DNA from: Peribacillus simplex
GTDB lineage: Bacteria > Bacillota > Bacilli > Bacillales > DSM-1321
Direction of reading: 5' to 3'
Assembly (NCBI RefSeq): GCF_900156045.1
Contig: NZ_FTMX01000010.1
Location: 62,001 to 126,000 of the forward strand
Length of the DNA: 64,000 nt
Positions 44,308-53,543 of this stretch are shown here, piece by piece. The position numbers were made by a program, and so were the translations under genes. The first letter of the stretch is position 1, and every line of letters begins with the position of its first letter. The notes beneath the pieces were generated by a model. It did not search any database, had not been told where the DNA came from, and saw nothing but the letters and a program-made list of their open reading frames with translations.

Positions 44308-44853
44308 ATGAAAAAAACAATGTTATACACCATTCAATGGTTTATCTATTTACTATCTAACCCGATAGCTCTGTCAATTTTTACAGAAAATGTATTTTGC
44401 CTTTCAGAAACTGAAATTACCGACCTAATGCAAAGAACTTTTTTTATAGTTGGGTTTAGTTCTTTTATCCAAGCAAAATTTGGACACTATACCCAAGTGC
44501 AAATGGTCCTGCCGGTTCTTGGGTAATTATCTTTGTCATTTATTCAAGTGTTGTGTTGGAATGCAGCATGGAAATTCAACGATACAGGCATTACGACCCT
44601 TTGAAGCTGGCTTATTATTGCTACTTCTTGGAGTCACATAGTGATTCCCAATTGTAACAGGTTCGTTTCTCTTTATCGTAGCTATTTTGTTAATGTGATG
44701 GTTGAAGAAAATGACGTTTCGGGTCAATTTGAAAACGTAAGTATTATTCTTTCCATTCTTGTGTTCATCCTTATCATTTTGCTTAGGTCAAGGGGAAAGG
44801 GTTTGTTGAAAAATTATGCAATTTTAATAGATATTTTATTTGATGTCCATTAA
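44308..44853 (+). pseudogene. Xanthine/uracil permease (NCS2) remnant
   Basis: The first part reads as the N-terminus of an NCS2 nucleobase permease (IQWFIYLLSNPIALSIFTENVFCLSETEITDLMQRTFFIVGFSS, then QAKFGH). After a frameshift come pieces matching DGPAGSW and GMQHGNSTIQALRPFEAG, and after a large internal loss the C-terminal piece NVSIILSILVFILIILLRSRGKGLLKNYAILI. It is clearly non-functional. It lies right after carbamate kinase and before an M20 hydrolase, and suggests that the area once imported purines or related compounds, in line with PucR control. Confidence 0.75.
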
Positions 44854-44858
44854 AGCCT

Positions 44859-45731
44859 TTATATGTTTAGTTTCATTTTAAGAAATTCTATCACCTGATT
44901 TAGAGCATTTTGAACGAAGGGGTTATGAAAATCCTTGTCAAAAAAATGCTCACCATTCGGAATCGTAATTAACTTCGTTTCTATCCCTTCTTTTATAAGG
45001 GCAGCTCGCATAAAAACGGATTGTTCATAGGGAACATCCATATCGTTAGTTCCGTGCAATAAAAATGTTGGCGGGTAATCTATCGTAATATTGTGAATGG
45101 GGCAAAGCTTAAGAATCTCCTCCCTATTTACTGATGGATTAATCCCTGTTACTGTTTCAATCCATTCACCTGTCTGTCTTGCATATAAATAGAGGAGAAA
45201 GCGCTGTTCAACAGTTCCATTTGTCATAATTTGATCAGAAATAAACTTCATGGCGATTCCTTTAGGGATAAGACTTTTCTGGCAATAGAAATTGCTTGGA
45301 TCTGTTGCCCACTTTGCACTAATATCACCGTATCCATAAAAGGAGACAATTGCACACGGTTTTCGTTTGAATGTTCCTGTACAAAGTGCAAGAAAACCAC
45401 CTGCAGAACTCCCCACTACCGCTATTCTTTTTGGGTTGATTGAAAAATGTTTAGGTCCTTCATTCTCTAACCAATGAAGTGCATCTTGGACGTCTTCAAG
45501 GATATCTGACAATTTCGATTCAGGAGCTAGCCGATAGTCGATAGAAAACAGTGAAAATCCATTACTTGTGTAAAGGTTGATCATTTCTTCAGAAAGGTCG
45601 TCTCTAGATCCCAAGAGTAAGCCGCCGCCATGAATATAGACGATAACCTGAGCATTATCGCGGTTAGAATCATAGAAATTGGCCTGAATTGAAAAGAGGC
45701 TATTTTTTTTATATATCACTGAATGTTTCAT
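44859..45731 (-). CDS. Alpha/beta hydrolase (esterase/lipase family)
   Basis: A 290-aa alpha/beta hydrolase. The oxyanion-hole motif is VYIHGGGLLLG (residues about 31-41), the nucleophile elbow is GSSAGG (about 107-112), and the acid and histidine are near DMDVPYEQS and GEHFF at the end. This is the BD-FAE/HSL-like esterase group; the substrate is unknown. It is on the opposite strand to the nitrogen-catabolic genes around it. It lies between the permease remnant and the M20 hydrolase and shares no obvious operon. The start ATG has only a weak ribosome site, so the N-terminus is moderately certain. Confidence 0.85.
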   Translation of the reverse strand: MKHSVIYKKNSLFSIQANFYDSNRDNAQVIVYIHGGGLLLGSRDDLSEEMINLYTSNGFSLFSIDYRLAPESKLSDILEDVQDALHWLENEGPKHFSINPKRIAVVGSSAGGFLALCTGTFKRKPCAIVSFYGYGDISAKWATDPSNFYCQKSLIPKGIAMKFISDQIMTNGTVEQRFLLYLYARQTGEWIETVTGINPSVNREEILKLCPIHNITIDYPPTFLLHGTNDMDVPYEQSVFMRAALIKEGIETKLITIPNGEHFFDKDFHNPFVQNALNQVIEFLKMKLNI

Positions 45732-45866
45732 TATTGTAGTCCCGCCCGTCAGAGGATTAATTTTTTAGATGATTTTTGTACCCGTAATGATAAACAGTAT
45801 ACCAAAATGAACAGAGCAGATCATTAAATCCCCCGTATAGTAACTATCATTTTTTGAACTGAAATT

Positions 45867-45885
45867 ATTGTACATCATGCACAAT
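45867..45885. promoter_or_regulatory. Near-perfect inverted repeat upstream of the M20 hydrolase gene
   Basis: ATTGTACATCATGCACAAT, a 19-base inverted repeat with a single mismatch pair, about 100 bases upstream of the hydrolase start. Its right half (minus strand TTGTGCAT) recurs in the pucR/allH intergenic region, so it may be the PucR site. Confidence 0.5.
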
Positions 45886-45985
45886 TAAAACCGATTCTTT
45901 TTGTGATGGATATACGAGGCTGATTATTTAGAAATTACTTAATATTAAGATTATAGCTTTGAATATCAAGACAGGAGATACCTGC

Positions 45986-47221
45986 ATGGATAGCAAGAAT
46001 AGATATCAGATATTGTTTAACAAGATCAATCAATACAATACGGGTGAAAAGGGTATTACCAGGATTGCCTATACAAATGAAGAGCAGACTTGTACACATG
46101 CTTTTATGCGTATGTGCAAAGCGGAAAATTTAGATATTCGAATGGACCAATGTGGGAATGTTATTGCCAGAAGAGAAGGAAGAATGAAAGAGCTACCGCC
46201 AGTTGTAATGGGTTCTCATTTGGATACCGTTTATCAGGGTGGAAAATATGATGGTGTTGTTGGTGTTACAGCTGCACTTGAAGTAATCAAACGTCTGAAT
46301 GAGAAACGCATTGTGACGGATCACCCTATTGAAATTATTTCATTTGCCTGTGAAGAATCAGCTCGTTTTGGTGTATCCACTGTTGGCAGTAAAGCGATGG
46401 CGGGACTAATAGAAAAGGAGAAATACAGACATTTAAAAGATCGTGATGGAATAACGATGGAAAAAGCGTTTTCCCTTTGTGCTTTTGATTTAAATAATAT
46501 TGATGAAGCAAGTAGAGTAAACGAAAAGTTTAAAGCCTTTTTTGAATTACATGTTGAACAGGGGCCGGTATTGAAGAATAATAACAAAAAGATTGGGATT
46601 GTCACTGGTATCGCTGCACCCGTAAGATTTCATGTGAAAATTATAGGGAAAGCATCACATTCTGGAACGACCCCTATGAATATGAGAAAAGACGCTCTTC
46701 TTGGTGCCGCTGAGATTATTGTGGCGATTGAGAAGGCGGCAAAATGTGAACTGGAATATGAAACAGTAGCTACTGTCGGTGTTATCGACATTCACTCTGG
46801 AGCAATGAACGTAGTACCCGGTGAGGTGGAAATTAAAATCGACATACGGTCTACTTCCATAGAGTCAAGACAGCGGGTGGTAACACATTTATTCGATACA
46901 ATATTACTCGTAATAAGGCAACGACAGGTTGAGATTGTTAGTGAAGAAATCAGTTCAGAGAAGCCAGTCCTTCTTTCAAAAGAGCTGAGTATTTCTCTTG
47001 AAAATATTTGTAAAAAAAAATACCTTTCTTATCAATTTATGCAAAGCGGAGCTGGGCATGATGCTATGAACATGGCAAAACTTTGCCCTGTGGGACTTAT
47101 TTTTGTTCCTTCAGAAGACGGACTTAGTCACCATCCCAACGAGTTTACTGAACTTGATGATATTTTAAATGGAATTGATGTTTTAGAGGAGGCAGTTCTG
47201 CTCTATTCAAAATTAGTATAA
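45986..47221 (+). CDS. M20-family ureido-hydrolase (allantoate amidohydrolase / N-carbamoyl amino acid hydrolase type)
   Basis: A 411-aa metal-dependent amidohydrolase of the AllC/HyuC/beta-ureidopropionase group. Metal ligands are seen in GSHLDTVYQGGKYDG (His and Asp), EESARFG and, near the end, SHHPNEF. HVEQGPVL and the GASHSGTTPMNMRKDA dimer-domain block are diagnostic of this group. The start was moved to the ATG at 45986, where AGGAG lies 8 bases upstream. Likely reactions are hydrolysis of allantoate or of N-carbamoyl amino acids, releasing ammonia and CO2; both would suit a PucR-controlled setting. An inverted repeat at 45867 lies in its promoter area. Confidence 0.88.
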   Translation: MDSKNRYQILFNKINQYNTGEKGITRIAYTNEEQTCTHAFMRMCKAENLDIRMDQCGNVIARREGRMKELPPVVMGSHLDTVYQGGKYDGVVGVTAALEVIKRLNEKRIVTDHPIEIISFACEESARFGVSTVGSKAMAGLIEKEKYRHLKDRDGITMEKAFSLCAFDLNNIDEASRVNEKFKAFFELHVEQGPVLKNNNKKIGIVTGIAAPVRFHVKIIGKASHSGTTPMNMRKDALLGAAEIIVAIEKAAKCELEYETVATVGVIDIHSGAMNVVPGEVEIKIDIRSTSIESRQRVVTHLFDTILLVIRQRQVEIVSEEISSEKPVLLSKELSISLENICKKKYLSYQFMQSGAGHDAMNMAKLCPVGLIFVPSEDGLSHHPNEFTELDDILNGIDVLEEAVLLYSKLV

Positions 47222-47326
47222 ACCACTAAAAAATCCTAATGTCAACGATGTTGAAAGTAACGGCTAAATGTCTTTTTATCAAATAAAAAGAAGTTGTTAA
47301 TGCATGATTATAGTTATATGAAGTAT

Positions 47327-47352
47327 AAAATCCTTCATTATAGAAGGATTTT
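47327..47352 (+). terminator. Hairpin after the M20 hydrolase gene
   Basis: Ten-base perfect stem AAAATCCTTC/GAAGGATTTT with a 6-base loop, about 100 bases after the stop. Confidence 0.65.
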
Positions 47353-47488
47353 ACACTTGATTAAGTAGAAGTTTTCTAAACTTTCCCTTGTCAGAGAAAT
47401 GACTGGAGATGTAACCCCTTTCTCGTTTTCGTTGTGGCAAGGAGAGCAAAAAGAATAGATGTTTTATGAGAAGAAGGAGAGTTAAAAA

Positions 47489-48718
47489 ATGAGCTCAACT
47501 TTTTGGCTAACAAACGCTTTATTAGAAAGTGGTTACCAACTTGACAATGGCGTCATAACAGGTACAAAGGCAGAGTGTTCCCATTTATTGATTAAGGATG
47601 GGAAAATAGCAAAGATTGTATCTTCTATTGAAAGCATTACAGACAATTTACCAAAAAAAGATGCGAAACGGTTGTTGGTCCTTCCTTCTTTTATAGAAAA
47701 ACATTGTCACCTCGACAAGACCTATCTTGGAGAACCATGGCGGGCGGTGATTCCGGCCGATACTGTCGTGGATTGTAGCGAAATGGAAAAACGCATCCTG
47801 CATTCATTGCCGACAACCACCCAGGAACGGGCGGAAACGATGCTAGGCATCTTAGTCGGTAACGGCTCCACTCATGTACGGACGCATGTGGATCTTTATC
47901 CGGAGATCGGACTTCGAAATTTGGAAGCAGTAAAGCAAGCATTAGATCGCTTTTCTGGAAAACTTACTCATGAGATTGTAGCTTTTCCGCAGCACGGACT
48001 CTTGCGTTCTCAATCGAAATCTCTTATTCGTGAAGCCCTCCGACAGGGAGCTGGTTTGGTAGGAGGAGTTGATCCGGCGACGGTGGATGGCGATATTGAA
48101 GCGTCTTTGGTTGAGATGATGGACCTGGCAGTTGAAGCAAACGTAGGGGTCGATTTGCATCTCCATGATGAGGATTATTTAGGCATCTTTACCATGAATC
48201 GATTGGCAGCGCTTACAGTCGAAGCAGGCTGGCAGGGACGGGTGGCAATCAGTCATGCATTCGCACTTGGCGAAATTCCTGACGATGAAGCCAAGGAAGT
48301 TGCGTCAATGCTGGCGGAAGCGGGTATTACGATTGTTACCGCTTTGCAGCACAGTGAAACGATGCCACCAATCCAGATTCTGCATGAAAATGGAGTAACG
48401 GTTGCGGTAGGCTGCGATAATATTTTTGATTCCTGGAGACCGTTTGGTAATGGGGATGTATTGGAACGGGCGTGCCGATTAACGGAACGATTCAATCTGA
48501 GAAACGAATATTCGCTGAGTCAAGCGCTTGGTACGATCACCGGTGGGAAAACTCCGCTAGATAAAGCAGGCAAACGGGTATGGCCCCAACCGGGGGAGGA
48601 AGCTAACATGGTCCTGGTGGATGCTAGTTGCTCAGCGGAAGCTGTGGCGCGTCGTACCAAGAGGAATGCGGTAATTTTTCAAGGAAATATAGTTGCAGGA
48701 GGATTGGAAAATGATTGA
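47489..48718 (+). CDS. Cytosine-deaminase-like amidohydrolase, paralogue 1
   Basis: A 409-aa member of the CodA/cytosine deaminase branch of the amidohydrolase superfamily. Metal ligands: H72 and H74 in EKHCHLDKT, His in the DLHLHDED block, and Asp in GCDNIFDSW; FPQHG is another family block. Members deaminate cytosine, isoguanine, guanine analogues or related heterocycles, so the substrate is open. The AAGGAGAG ribosome site precedes the ATG. It overlaps the next gene by 8 bases. A close paralogue sits two genes downstream, and a decayed third copy of the C-terminal end lies at 52990. Codon and base use here are more GC-rich than in the flanking genes. Confidence 0.87.
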   Translation: MSSTFWLTNALLESGYQLDNGVITGTKAECSHLLIKDGKIAKIVSSIESITDNLPKKDAKRLLVLPSFIEKHCHLDKTYLGEPWRAVIPADTVVDCSEMEKRILHSLPTTTQERAETMLGILVGNGSTHVRTHVDLYPEIGLRNLEAVKQALDRFSGKLTHEIVAFPQHGLLRSQSKSLIREALRQGAGLVGGVDPATVDGDIEASLVEMMDLAVEANVGVDLHLHDEDYLGIFTMNRLAALTVEAGWQGRVAISHAFALGEIPDDEAKEVASMLAEAGITIVTALQHSETMPPIQILHENGVTVAVGCDNIFDSWRPFGNGDVLERACRLTERFNLRNEYSLSQALGTITGGKTPLDKAGKRVWPQPGEEANMVLVDASCSAEAVARRTKRNAVIFQGNIVAGGLEND

Positions 48719-50186
48719 TTTATTGCTGGTTCATGGTGTTGTGATCACAATGGATGAACAGCGGCGCATCCTAAAGGACGGGGCTGTTGCCATTCACAAT
48801 GGACGAATTATAGAAGTTCAGGATACTGAGGTACTGTTTGGCAAATATGAAGCCAAAAGAGTCATCGACTGCAAGCATCATTGCGTGTTGCCAGGTTTTA
48901 TCGACGCACACGGCCATGGAGGACATTCCATGTTCAAAACGGTCGCGATGGAGGATCCTAGCTTATGGATGCCGATTATGACCGAGACCTACAAGCATTA
49001 TGTAACCGACGACTTCTGGTATTACGAAGGGAAACTGAGTGCGCTCGAACGGCTCCGGGCAGGCGTCACGACCGGTGTTTGTGTTTTGGGCTCCATGCCT
49101 AGATCGGATGAACCGATTTTTGCACTTAACCATGCCAAAGCCTATGCAGAAGTGGGTATACGAGAAATCGTCGCTACCGGTCCTTGCAATCCGCCTTGGC
49201 CACATCCGTTCAGCCGCTGGATTGATGGAAAGCGTGTGACCAATGAAGTTACCTATGAGAAAGTGCTGCAAGGAGCGGAGGCTGTGATTGAAGCATTGAA
49301 TCACTCCCATGATGATCGCATACGTACCTTTATTACCCCTTTCGTAATTGTTACTTCGGTCGACCCGTCATATCCGACACCAGCTGATATGCTGTACGGA
49401 CTGACCGACCATGATCGCTATCAGTCGAAACGGATACGTGAGATTGCACGTAAATATAACACCCGTATTCACTCCGATGCTTTTGGCGGAATGATTCATC
49501 TGGCTTTTCAGGACAAAGAAAATGCACTATTAGGACCAGACGTGCACCTACAGCACTGCCGTGGCATTTCGTTTGATGAGGCACGCATTCTTGCTGAAAC
49601 AGGAACCAATGTCAGCACGTCAGCAAGCTTTGGGCAGGTAAATGCCCGAACACCGGTAACAGAGCTAATCGAGATGGGGGTAACGGTTGCCATTAGCACC
49701 GATGGTACCTCGCCGTGTACAAGCTTTGACATGTTCCAGGCCATGCGCAAAACGCAAATGTACCATCAAGCCGCATTAAAAGACGAATCTTATCTCCCTT
49801 CAGGAAAATTACTGGAAATGGTCACCATAGATGCAGCTCGGTGCGTGGGATGGGCTGATGAACTGGGCTCACTCGAACCGGGAAAAAAGGCGGATATCAT
49901 CACAGTAGACATGAATTCGCCGCATCTCGCTCCAGAGTTAATGTATGTCCATCGCCTTGTGCACCAAGCTGTGGCAAGCGATGTAGACAATGTGATTGTC
50001 AATGGCCAACTCGTACTGGAGAACCGGCAAGTTCTTCATGTCGATGAAAAACAATCACTGGCCGAAGCACTCTCGGAAGCGGAACAAACAATCAAGAGGG
50101 CCGGTCTGGAAAAATATACTCAGCAGTCAAAATATTTCTGGGGTCATGCACGTGGATATAGTGAAGGAAAGCGGTATGAAAACTAA
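48711..50186 (+). CDS. ATZ/TRZ-type amidohydrolase
   Basis: A 491-aa amidohydrolase of the ATZ/TRZ (atrazine/guanine/SAH-deaminase) branch. The N-terminal composite domain is followed by PGFIDAHGHGGHS (His67, His69) and later RIHSDAFGG, QHCRGI and STDGTSPC (metal/catalytic His and Asp). The usual HTH of the family is HGH here. The start is at ATG 48711 with a GCAGGAGG site just before; the TTG further upstream is not used. It overlaps both neighbours (8 and 11 bases), so the three amidohydrolases are translationally coupled. Possible substrates are N-heterocyclic amines such as guanine-like or triazine-like compounds. Confidence 0.87.
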   Translation: MIDLLLVHGVVITMDEQRRILKDGAVAIHNGRIIEVQDTEVLFGKYEAKRVIDCKHHCVLPGFIDAHGHGGHSMFKTVAMEDPSLWMPIMTETYKHYVTDDFWYYEGKLSALERLRAGVTTGVCVLGSMPRSDEPIFALNHAKAYAEVGIREIVATGPCNPPWPHPFSRWIDGKRVTNEVTYEKVLQGAEAVIEALNHSHDDRIRTFITPFVIVTSVDPSYPTPADMLYGLTDHDRYQSKRIREIARKYNTRIHSDAFGGMIHLAFQDKENALLGPDVHLQHCRGISFDEARILAETGTNVSTSASFGQVNARTPVTELIEMGVTVAISTDGTSPCTSFDMFQAMRKTQMYHQAALKDESYLPSGKLLEMVTIDAARCVGWADELGSLEPGKKADIITVDMNSPHLAPELMYVHRLVHQAVASDVDNVIVNGQLVLENRQVLHVDEKQSLAEALSEAEQTIKRAGLEKYTQQSKYFWGHARGYSEGKRYEN

Positions 50187-51411
50187 TATGGACAAAGCAT
50201 ACTGGTTAGTTAATGTCCGTTTAGAAAGCGGCTATCGTTATGAAGAAGATCGGATAACAGGTACGGAGACGGAAATATACCATCTCAAAATCAGGGATGG
50301 ACAAATTGTCCAGATTGTGTCGGCTGATATTCCTCCAAATGACGGACTGCAGCAGATGAATGCAAAGAGATTGCTGTTTTTACCTGCATTCCGTGATATG
50401 CACATTCACATTGATAAAACCTATTATAGCGGCCCCTGGAAAGCATGTTCTCCCTGTGACAGCCTAGCCTCCGTTCTAAAAGAGGAAGAGGAGCTTTTGC
50501 CTAAACTTTTGCCCACTGCCCAATCGCGTGCAGAAAAACTGTTGGGTCTGCTCCTGTCGAACGGGACAACGAAGGTACGGACGCATTGCAACATCGACCC
50601 AATTATCGGGTTGAAAAATCTCGAAGCAACCCTGCAAGCAGTTGAAAACTATGCAGGTAAACAGTCCCATGAAATTGTCGCCTTTCCTCAACACGGTATC
50701 TTGCGAAGTAACGTTGCAGGCCCCGTTCGTGAAGCGCTTCGCATGGGCGCAACACATATTGGAGGCGTTGATCCGGCTTCTATCGATCTCAACATTGAAA
50801 AATCCCTTAGCACTATCATGGAGTTAGCTGTAGAAGCTAACGTTGGTGTGGACATCCATATCCATGATCCAGGACACCTAGGAACCTTCACATTTAAACG
50901 GCTGGCAGCGTTGACCGAGGAGGCCAAATGGCAAGGGCGCGTTACCATCAGTCATGGTTTTGGCCTGGCAGATGTGCGGCCACAGGAGCAAGCTGAATTG
51001 GCAGAGCTATTTGCATCCCTTGGCATCTCTATAACGACATATGTGCCGATTCACCGTACAACCATCCCAATTCCGTTGCTAAAAGAAAAAGGTGTGAGGG
51101 TATCGCTTGGAGATGACAGCATTGTCGACCACTGGTCTGTATTTGGTCAAGGCGACACCCTAGAACGTGCAGGTCGATTGGCAGAGAGATTTCGTTGGAG
51201 CGATGAGCGTGCATTAGCAGAAACACTTGGTTTTATCACAGGTGGAGTAATCCCGCTGAACAAAAAAGGCGAGCGAATCTGGCCACAAGTGGGCAACGAA
51301 GCAAGCGGCGTATTGGTCGCTGCACATTGTTCGGCAGAGGCGGTAGCACGCCGTGCCAAGCGACATGCGGTTCTGTTCAAAGGGAACGTCGTTTATGGAT
51401 TAATTCCCTAA
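50176..51411 (+). CDS. Cytosine-deaminase-like amidohydrolase, paralogue 2
   Basis: A 411-aa paralogue of the gene at 47489. Shared blocks are long, for example EIVAFPQHGILRS, GGVDPASIDLNIEKSL and VEANVGVDIHIHDPGH. Metal ligands lie in RDMHIHIDKT, DIHIHD and SLGDDSIVDHW. The start was set at ATG 50176, because AAGGAAA lies 5 bases upstream and the upstream part of the frame overlaps the previous gene. Two near-identical folds in one operon suggest different substrates or a hetero-complex. A hairpin (51428-51458) follows before the carrier gene. Confidence 0.86.
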   Translation: MKTNMDKAYWLVNVRLESGYRYEEDRITGTETEIYHLKIRDGQIVQIVSADIPPNDGLQQMNAKRLLFLPAFRDMHIHIDKTYYSGPWKACSPCDSLASVLKEEEELLPKLLPTAQSRAEKLLGLLLSNGTTKVRTHCNIDPIIGLKNLEATLQAVENYAGKQSHEIVAFPQHGILRSNVAGPVREALRMGATHIGGVDPASIDLNIEKSLSTIMELAVEANVGVDIHIHDPGHLGTFTFKRLAALTEEAKWQGRVTISHGFGLADVRPQEQAELAELFASLGISITTYVPIHRTTIPIPLLKEKGVRVSLGDDSIVDHWSVFGQGDTLERAGRLAERFRWSDERALAETLGFITGGVIPLNKKGERIWPQVGNEASGVLVAAHCSAEAVARRAKRHAVLFKGNVVYGLIP

Positions 51412-51427
51412 AAGTGTAAAATGTTTG

Positions 51428-51458
51428 CAGCCATCCCTTTGATCCTATGGGATGGCTG
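51428..51458 (+). other. Hairpin between amidohydrolase and carrier genes
   Basis: Ten-base stem CAGCCATCCC/GGGATGGCTG with an 11-base loop but no T-run, so it is more likely an mRNA-processing or stability element than a full terminator. Confidence 0.55.
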
Positions 51459-51516
51459 AGGCAGGCAGTGAATTCTATGATAAAAGTTGAATGCAAAAGG
51501 AGGAATTATTCGTAAT

Positions 51517-52941
51517 ATGGCCCATTTAAAGGAAAATCCGCATCCACAGGTAAATCCACAGTCAAAAAAGAAAAAGACCAAGGAACTCAACGTATATGTT
51601 TTACTGTTAACGATTCTTATAATCGCGGCATGCGCTACCTATCTCATTCCTGCCGGCGAGTATGACAAGTCGGTAGTGAATGGGCGCAATGTTGTAGTCC
51701 CCGGTACTTATCATACGATTGAATCAACACCTATCAGTTTGATGGACCTCATCAGTTCGATTCATACAGGTATGGAAGAAGCATCCTCTATTATATTTTT
51801 TGTTCTTATAATAGGCGGAACATTCGGCATATTAATGTCTACTGGGGCTATTGATGCATTAATTTATAATCTCTCCCGAAAACTGGCTCGTAAGGAAAAA
51901 TGGTTGATCCCGGTCATGATGATGTTTTTTGCCTTATGTGGCGCCTTGATAGGCATGGCGGAAGAGACACTTGCTTATATAGGAATTCTGATCCCGATTG
52001 CAATCGCTCTCGGTTTTGACGTCATTACAGGGACGGCTATCGTGTTGGTTGGCGCGTCCGTAGGGTTTACAACAGCTATTTTGAATCCGTTTACAGTAGG
52101 TATTGCGCAGGGAATTGCCGAATTGCCTCCTTTCTCTGGAATCGGCTATCGAATCGTCTTATTTATTGTCATGTACTTGGTATCAGTCTGGTATATTCAA
52201 CGTTATGCAATGAAAGTAAAACGTGATCCATCATACGGTTATTATGCAGAAGGAAAATTTGAAGCAACAACGGATGCGTCTAAACTAAAGCTGGAAACCA
52301 GGCACAAGCTTGTTCTGTTCGCTTTTCTCGTGAATTTTGTAGTTCTTGTTTACGGTGTAATCAAGTATGAATGGTACATTACTGAAATTTCCGGTTTGTT
52401 TACTCTGCTTGGCATTGTGATCGCTCTTCTGGGAAAGCTCCCTGCCAATCAGACAGTCAGCGCATTCATGAAGGGTGCTGGGGGACTTTTGTCAGGTGCA
52501 CTGATCATTGGAGTAGCCAGGGCAATTGTCGTCGTATTAACTGAAGGGCATATAATTGATACTTTTCTGTACCACGCTTCATCGTCAATTCAACAATTTC
52601 CGCCCATGTTAAGTGCGATAGGCATGTATGTACTGCAAACCTTCCTTCACTTTATTGTTCCTTCCGGTAGCGGGCAAGCAGCGTTGACGATGCCGATTAT
52701 GGCACCTCTTGCTGATCTAGTGGGAGTGACACGGCAAACCGCTGTGTTGAGCTTCTCCATGGGGGATGGCATAGGGAATATCATTTTCCCTACCAACGGC
52801 GTTCTGATGGCTGCGCTTGCGATTGCAGGAATCCCTTGGATTCGTTGGATCAAGTGGATATGGCCGCTAATTTTGATCCAATTCTGTATCGGTGCATTTT
52901 CTGTCTTATTGGCTCAAATCTTTAAATATGGGCCATTTTAA
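51517..52941 (+). CDS. YfcC/DcuC-type membrane carrier
   Basis: A 474-aa integral membrane protein of the DcuC/YfcC family with about 12 hydrophobic segments. The hydrophobic N-terminal segment LNVYVLLLTILIIAA, the motif STGAIDALI, the MGMAEETLAYIGIL-like block and the C-terminal VPSGSGQAALTMPIMAPLADL are all present. These carriers handle C4-dicarboxylates or amino acids; in this operon the substrate is more likely the compound, or a product, of the amidohydrolases. The ATG at 51517 was chosen; the AAAGGAGG site is 14 bases upstream, so a nearby non-ATG start is possible. It is the last gene of the amidohydrolase operon. Confidence 0.82.
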   Translation: MAHLKENPHPQVNPQSKKKKTKELNVYVLLLTILIIAACATYLIPAGEYDKSVVNGRNVVVPGTYHTIESTPISLMDLISSIHTGMEEASSIIFFVLIIGGTFGILMSTGAIDALIYNLSRKLARKEKWLIPVMMMFFALCGALIGMAEETLAYIGILIPIAIALGFDVITGTAIVLVGASVGFTTAILNPFTVGIAQGIAELPPFSGIGYRIVLFIVMYLVSVWYIQRYAMKVKRDPSYGYYAEGKFEATTDASKLKLETRHKLVLFAFLVNFVVLVYGVIKYEWYITEISGLFTLLGIVIALLGKLPANQTVSAFMKGAGGLLSGALIIGVARAIVVVLTEGHIIDTFLYHASSSIQQFPPMLSAIGMYVLQTFLHFIVPSGSGQAALTMPIMAPLADLVGVTRQTAVLSFSMGDGIGNIIFPTNGVLMAALAIAGIPWIRWIKWIWPLILIQFCIGAFSVLLAQIFKYGPF

Positions 52942-52989
52942 AGAACGGGATACTGGGGTTCCTTACATGATAGTCTAAATCATTTTTGG

Positions 52990-53242
52990 AACAACGCAAA
53001 GAAATTTGTTTAATGCAGGCTTTTGCAAAAGTGTTAGGTTTTCATACAAATGGACAAGCTCCTTTTAATGATAACGGAACTCAGCAGTGCCCTAAAATTG
53101 GGGATCCTGCAAACCTTACATTAGTTGAGCATCCTGTTAAGCGGAAGCGGGTGCCAGAGTATCGAATCGTCCTGCTTTTATCTATAAAGGGAACATTGTA
53201 GCAGGTACTTTACCATTAACAGAATTCATCTTATTTTCTTGA
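52990..53242 (+). pseudogene. C-terminal remnant of a third cytosine-deaminase-like amidohydrolase
   Basis: Reading in two frames gives GTQQCPKIGDPANLTLVE and, after a slip, AEAGARVSNRPAFIYKGNIVAGTLPLTEF, which line up with the last 50 residues of the two intact paralogues (...VWPQPGEEANMVLVDASCSAEAVARRTKRNAVIFQGNIVAG). A stop codon and a frameshift break it. It is the remainder of a further copy lost from the end of the operon. Confidence 0.72.
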
Positions 53243-53345
53243 CAGAGATTTAACTTGATACGCTGCACGACTAATTGAAAATCGTGTGGCGTAACTGTAA
53301 ACACACAGATAATTATCTAAAGATATAAGAAAGGATGAAGAAACG

Positions 53346-53543
53346 ATGCAAAAGATTTATCTTCTTTTATTAATTCCTATTTTGTGCATATTCGGAACCC
53401 CAATATTTGCAAATAAGGTTACACCCTACATTTTAGGTTTACCCTTTTTCATGTTTTTTGCTTGTTTATCTGTATTGGTAACTTCTCTTACTCTACTTAT
53501 CATCAATAAATTTGATCATGCAGCAAAGGAGGATTTAGAATAG
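53346..53543 (+). CDS. DUF3311 small membrane protein
   Basis: A 65-aa protein with two hydrophobic segments, typical of DUF3311 (YhdT-like). Such proteins are encoded directly ahead of sodium:solute symporter genes and are thought to help their assembly or transport. Here the stop codon overlaps the GTG start of the symporter. The ribosome site is AAAGGATG. Confidence 0.85.
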   Translation: MQKIYLLLLIPILCIFGTPIFANKVTPYILGLPFFMFFACLSVLVTSLTLLIINKFDHAAKEDLE

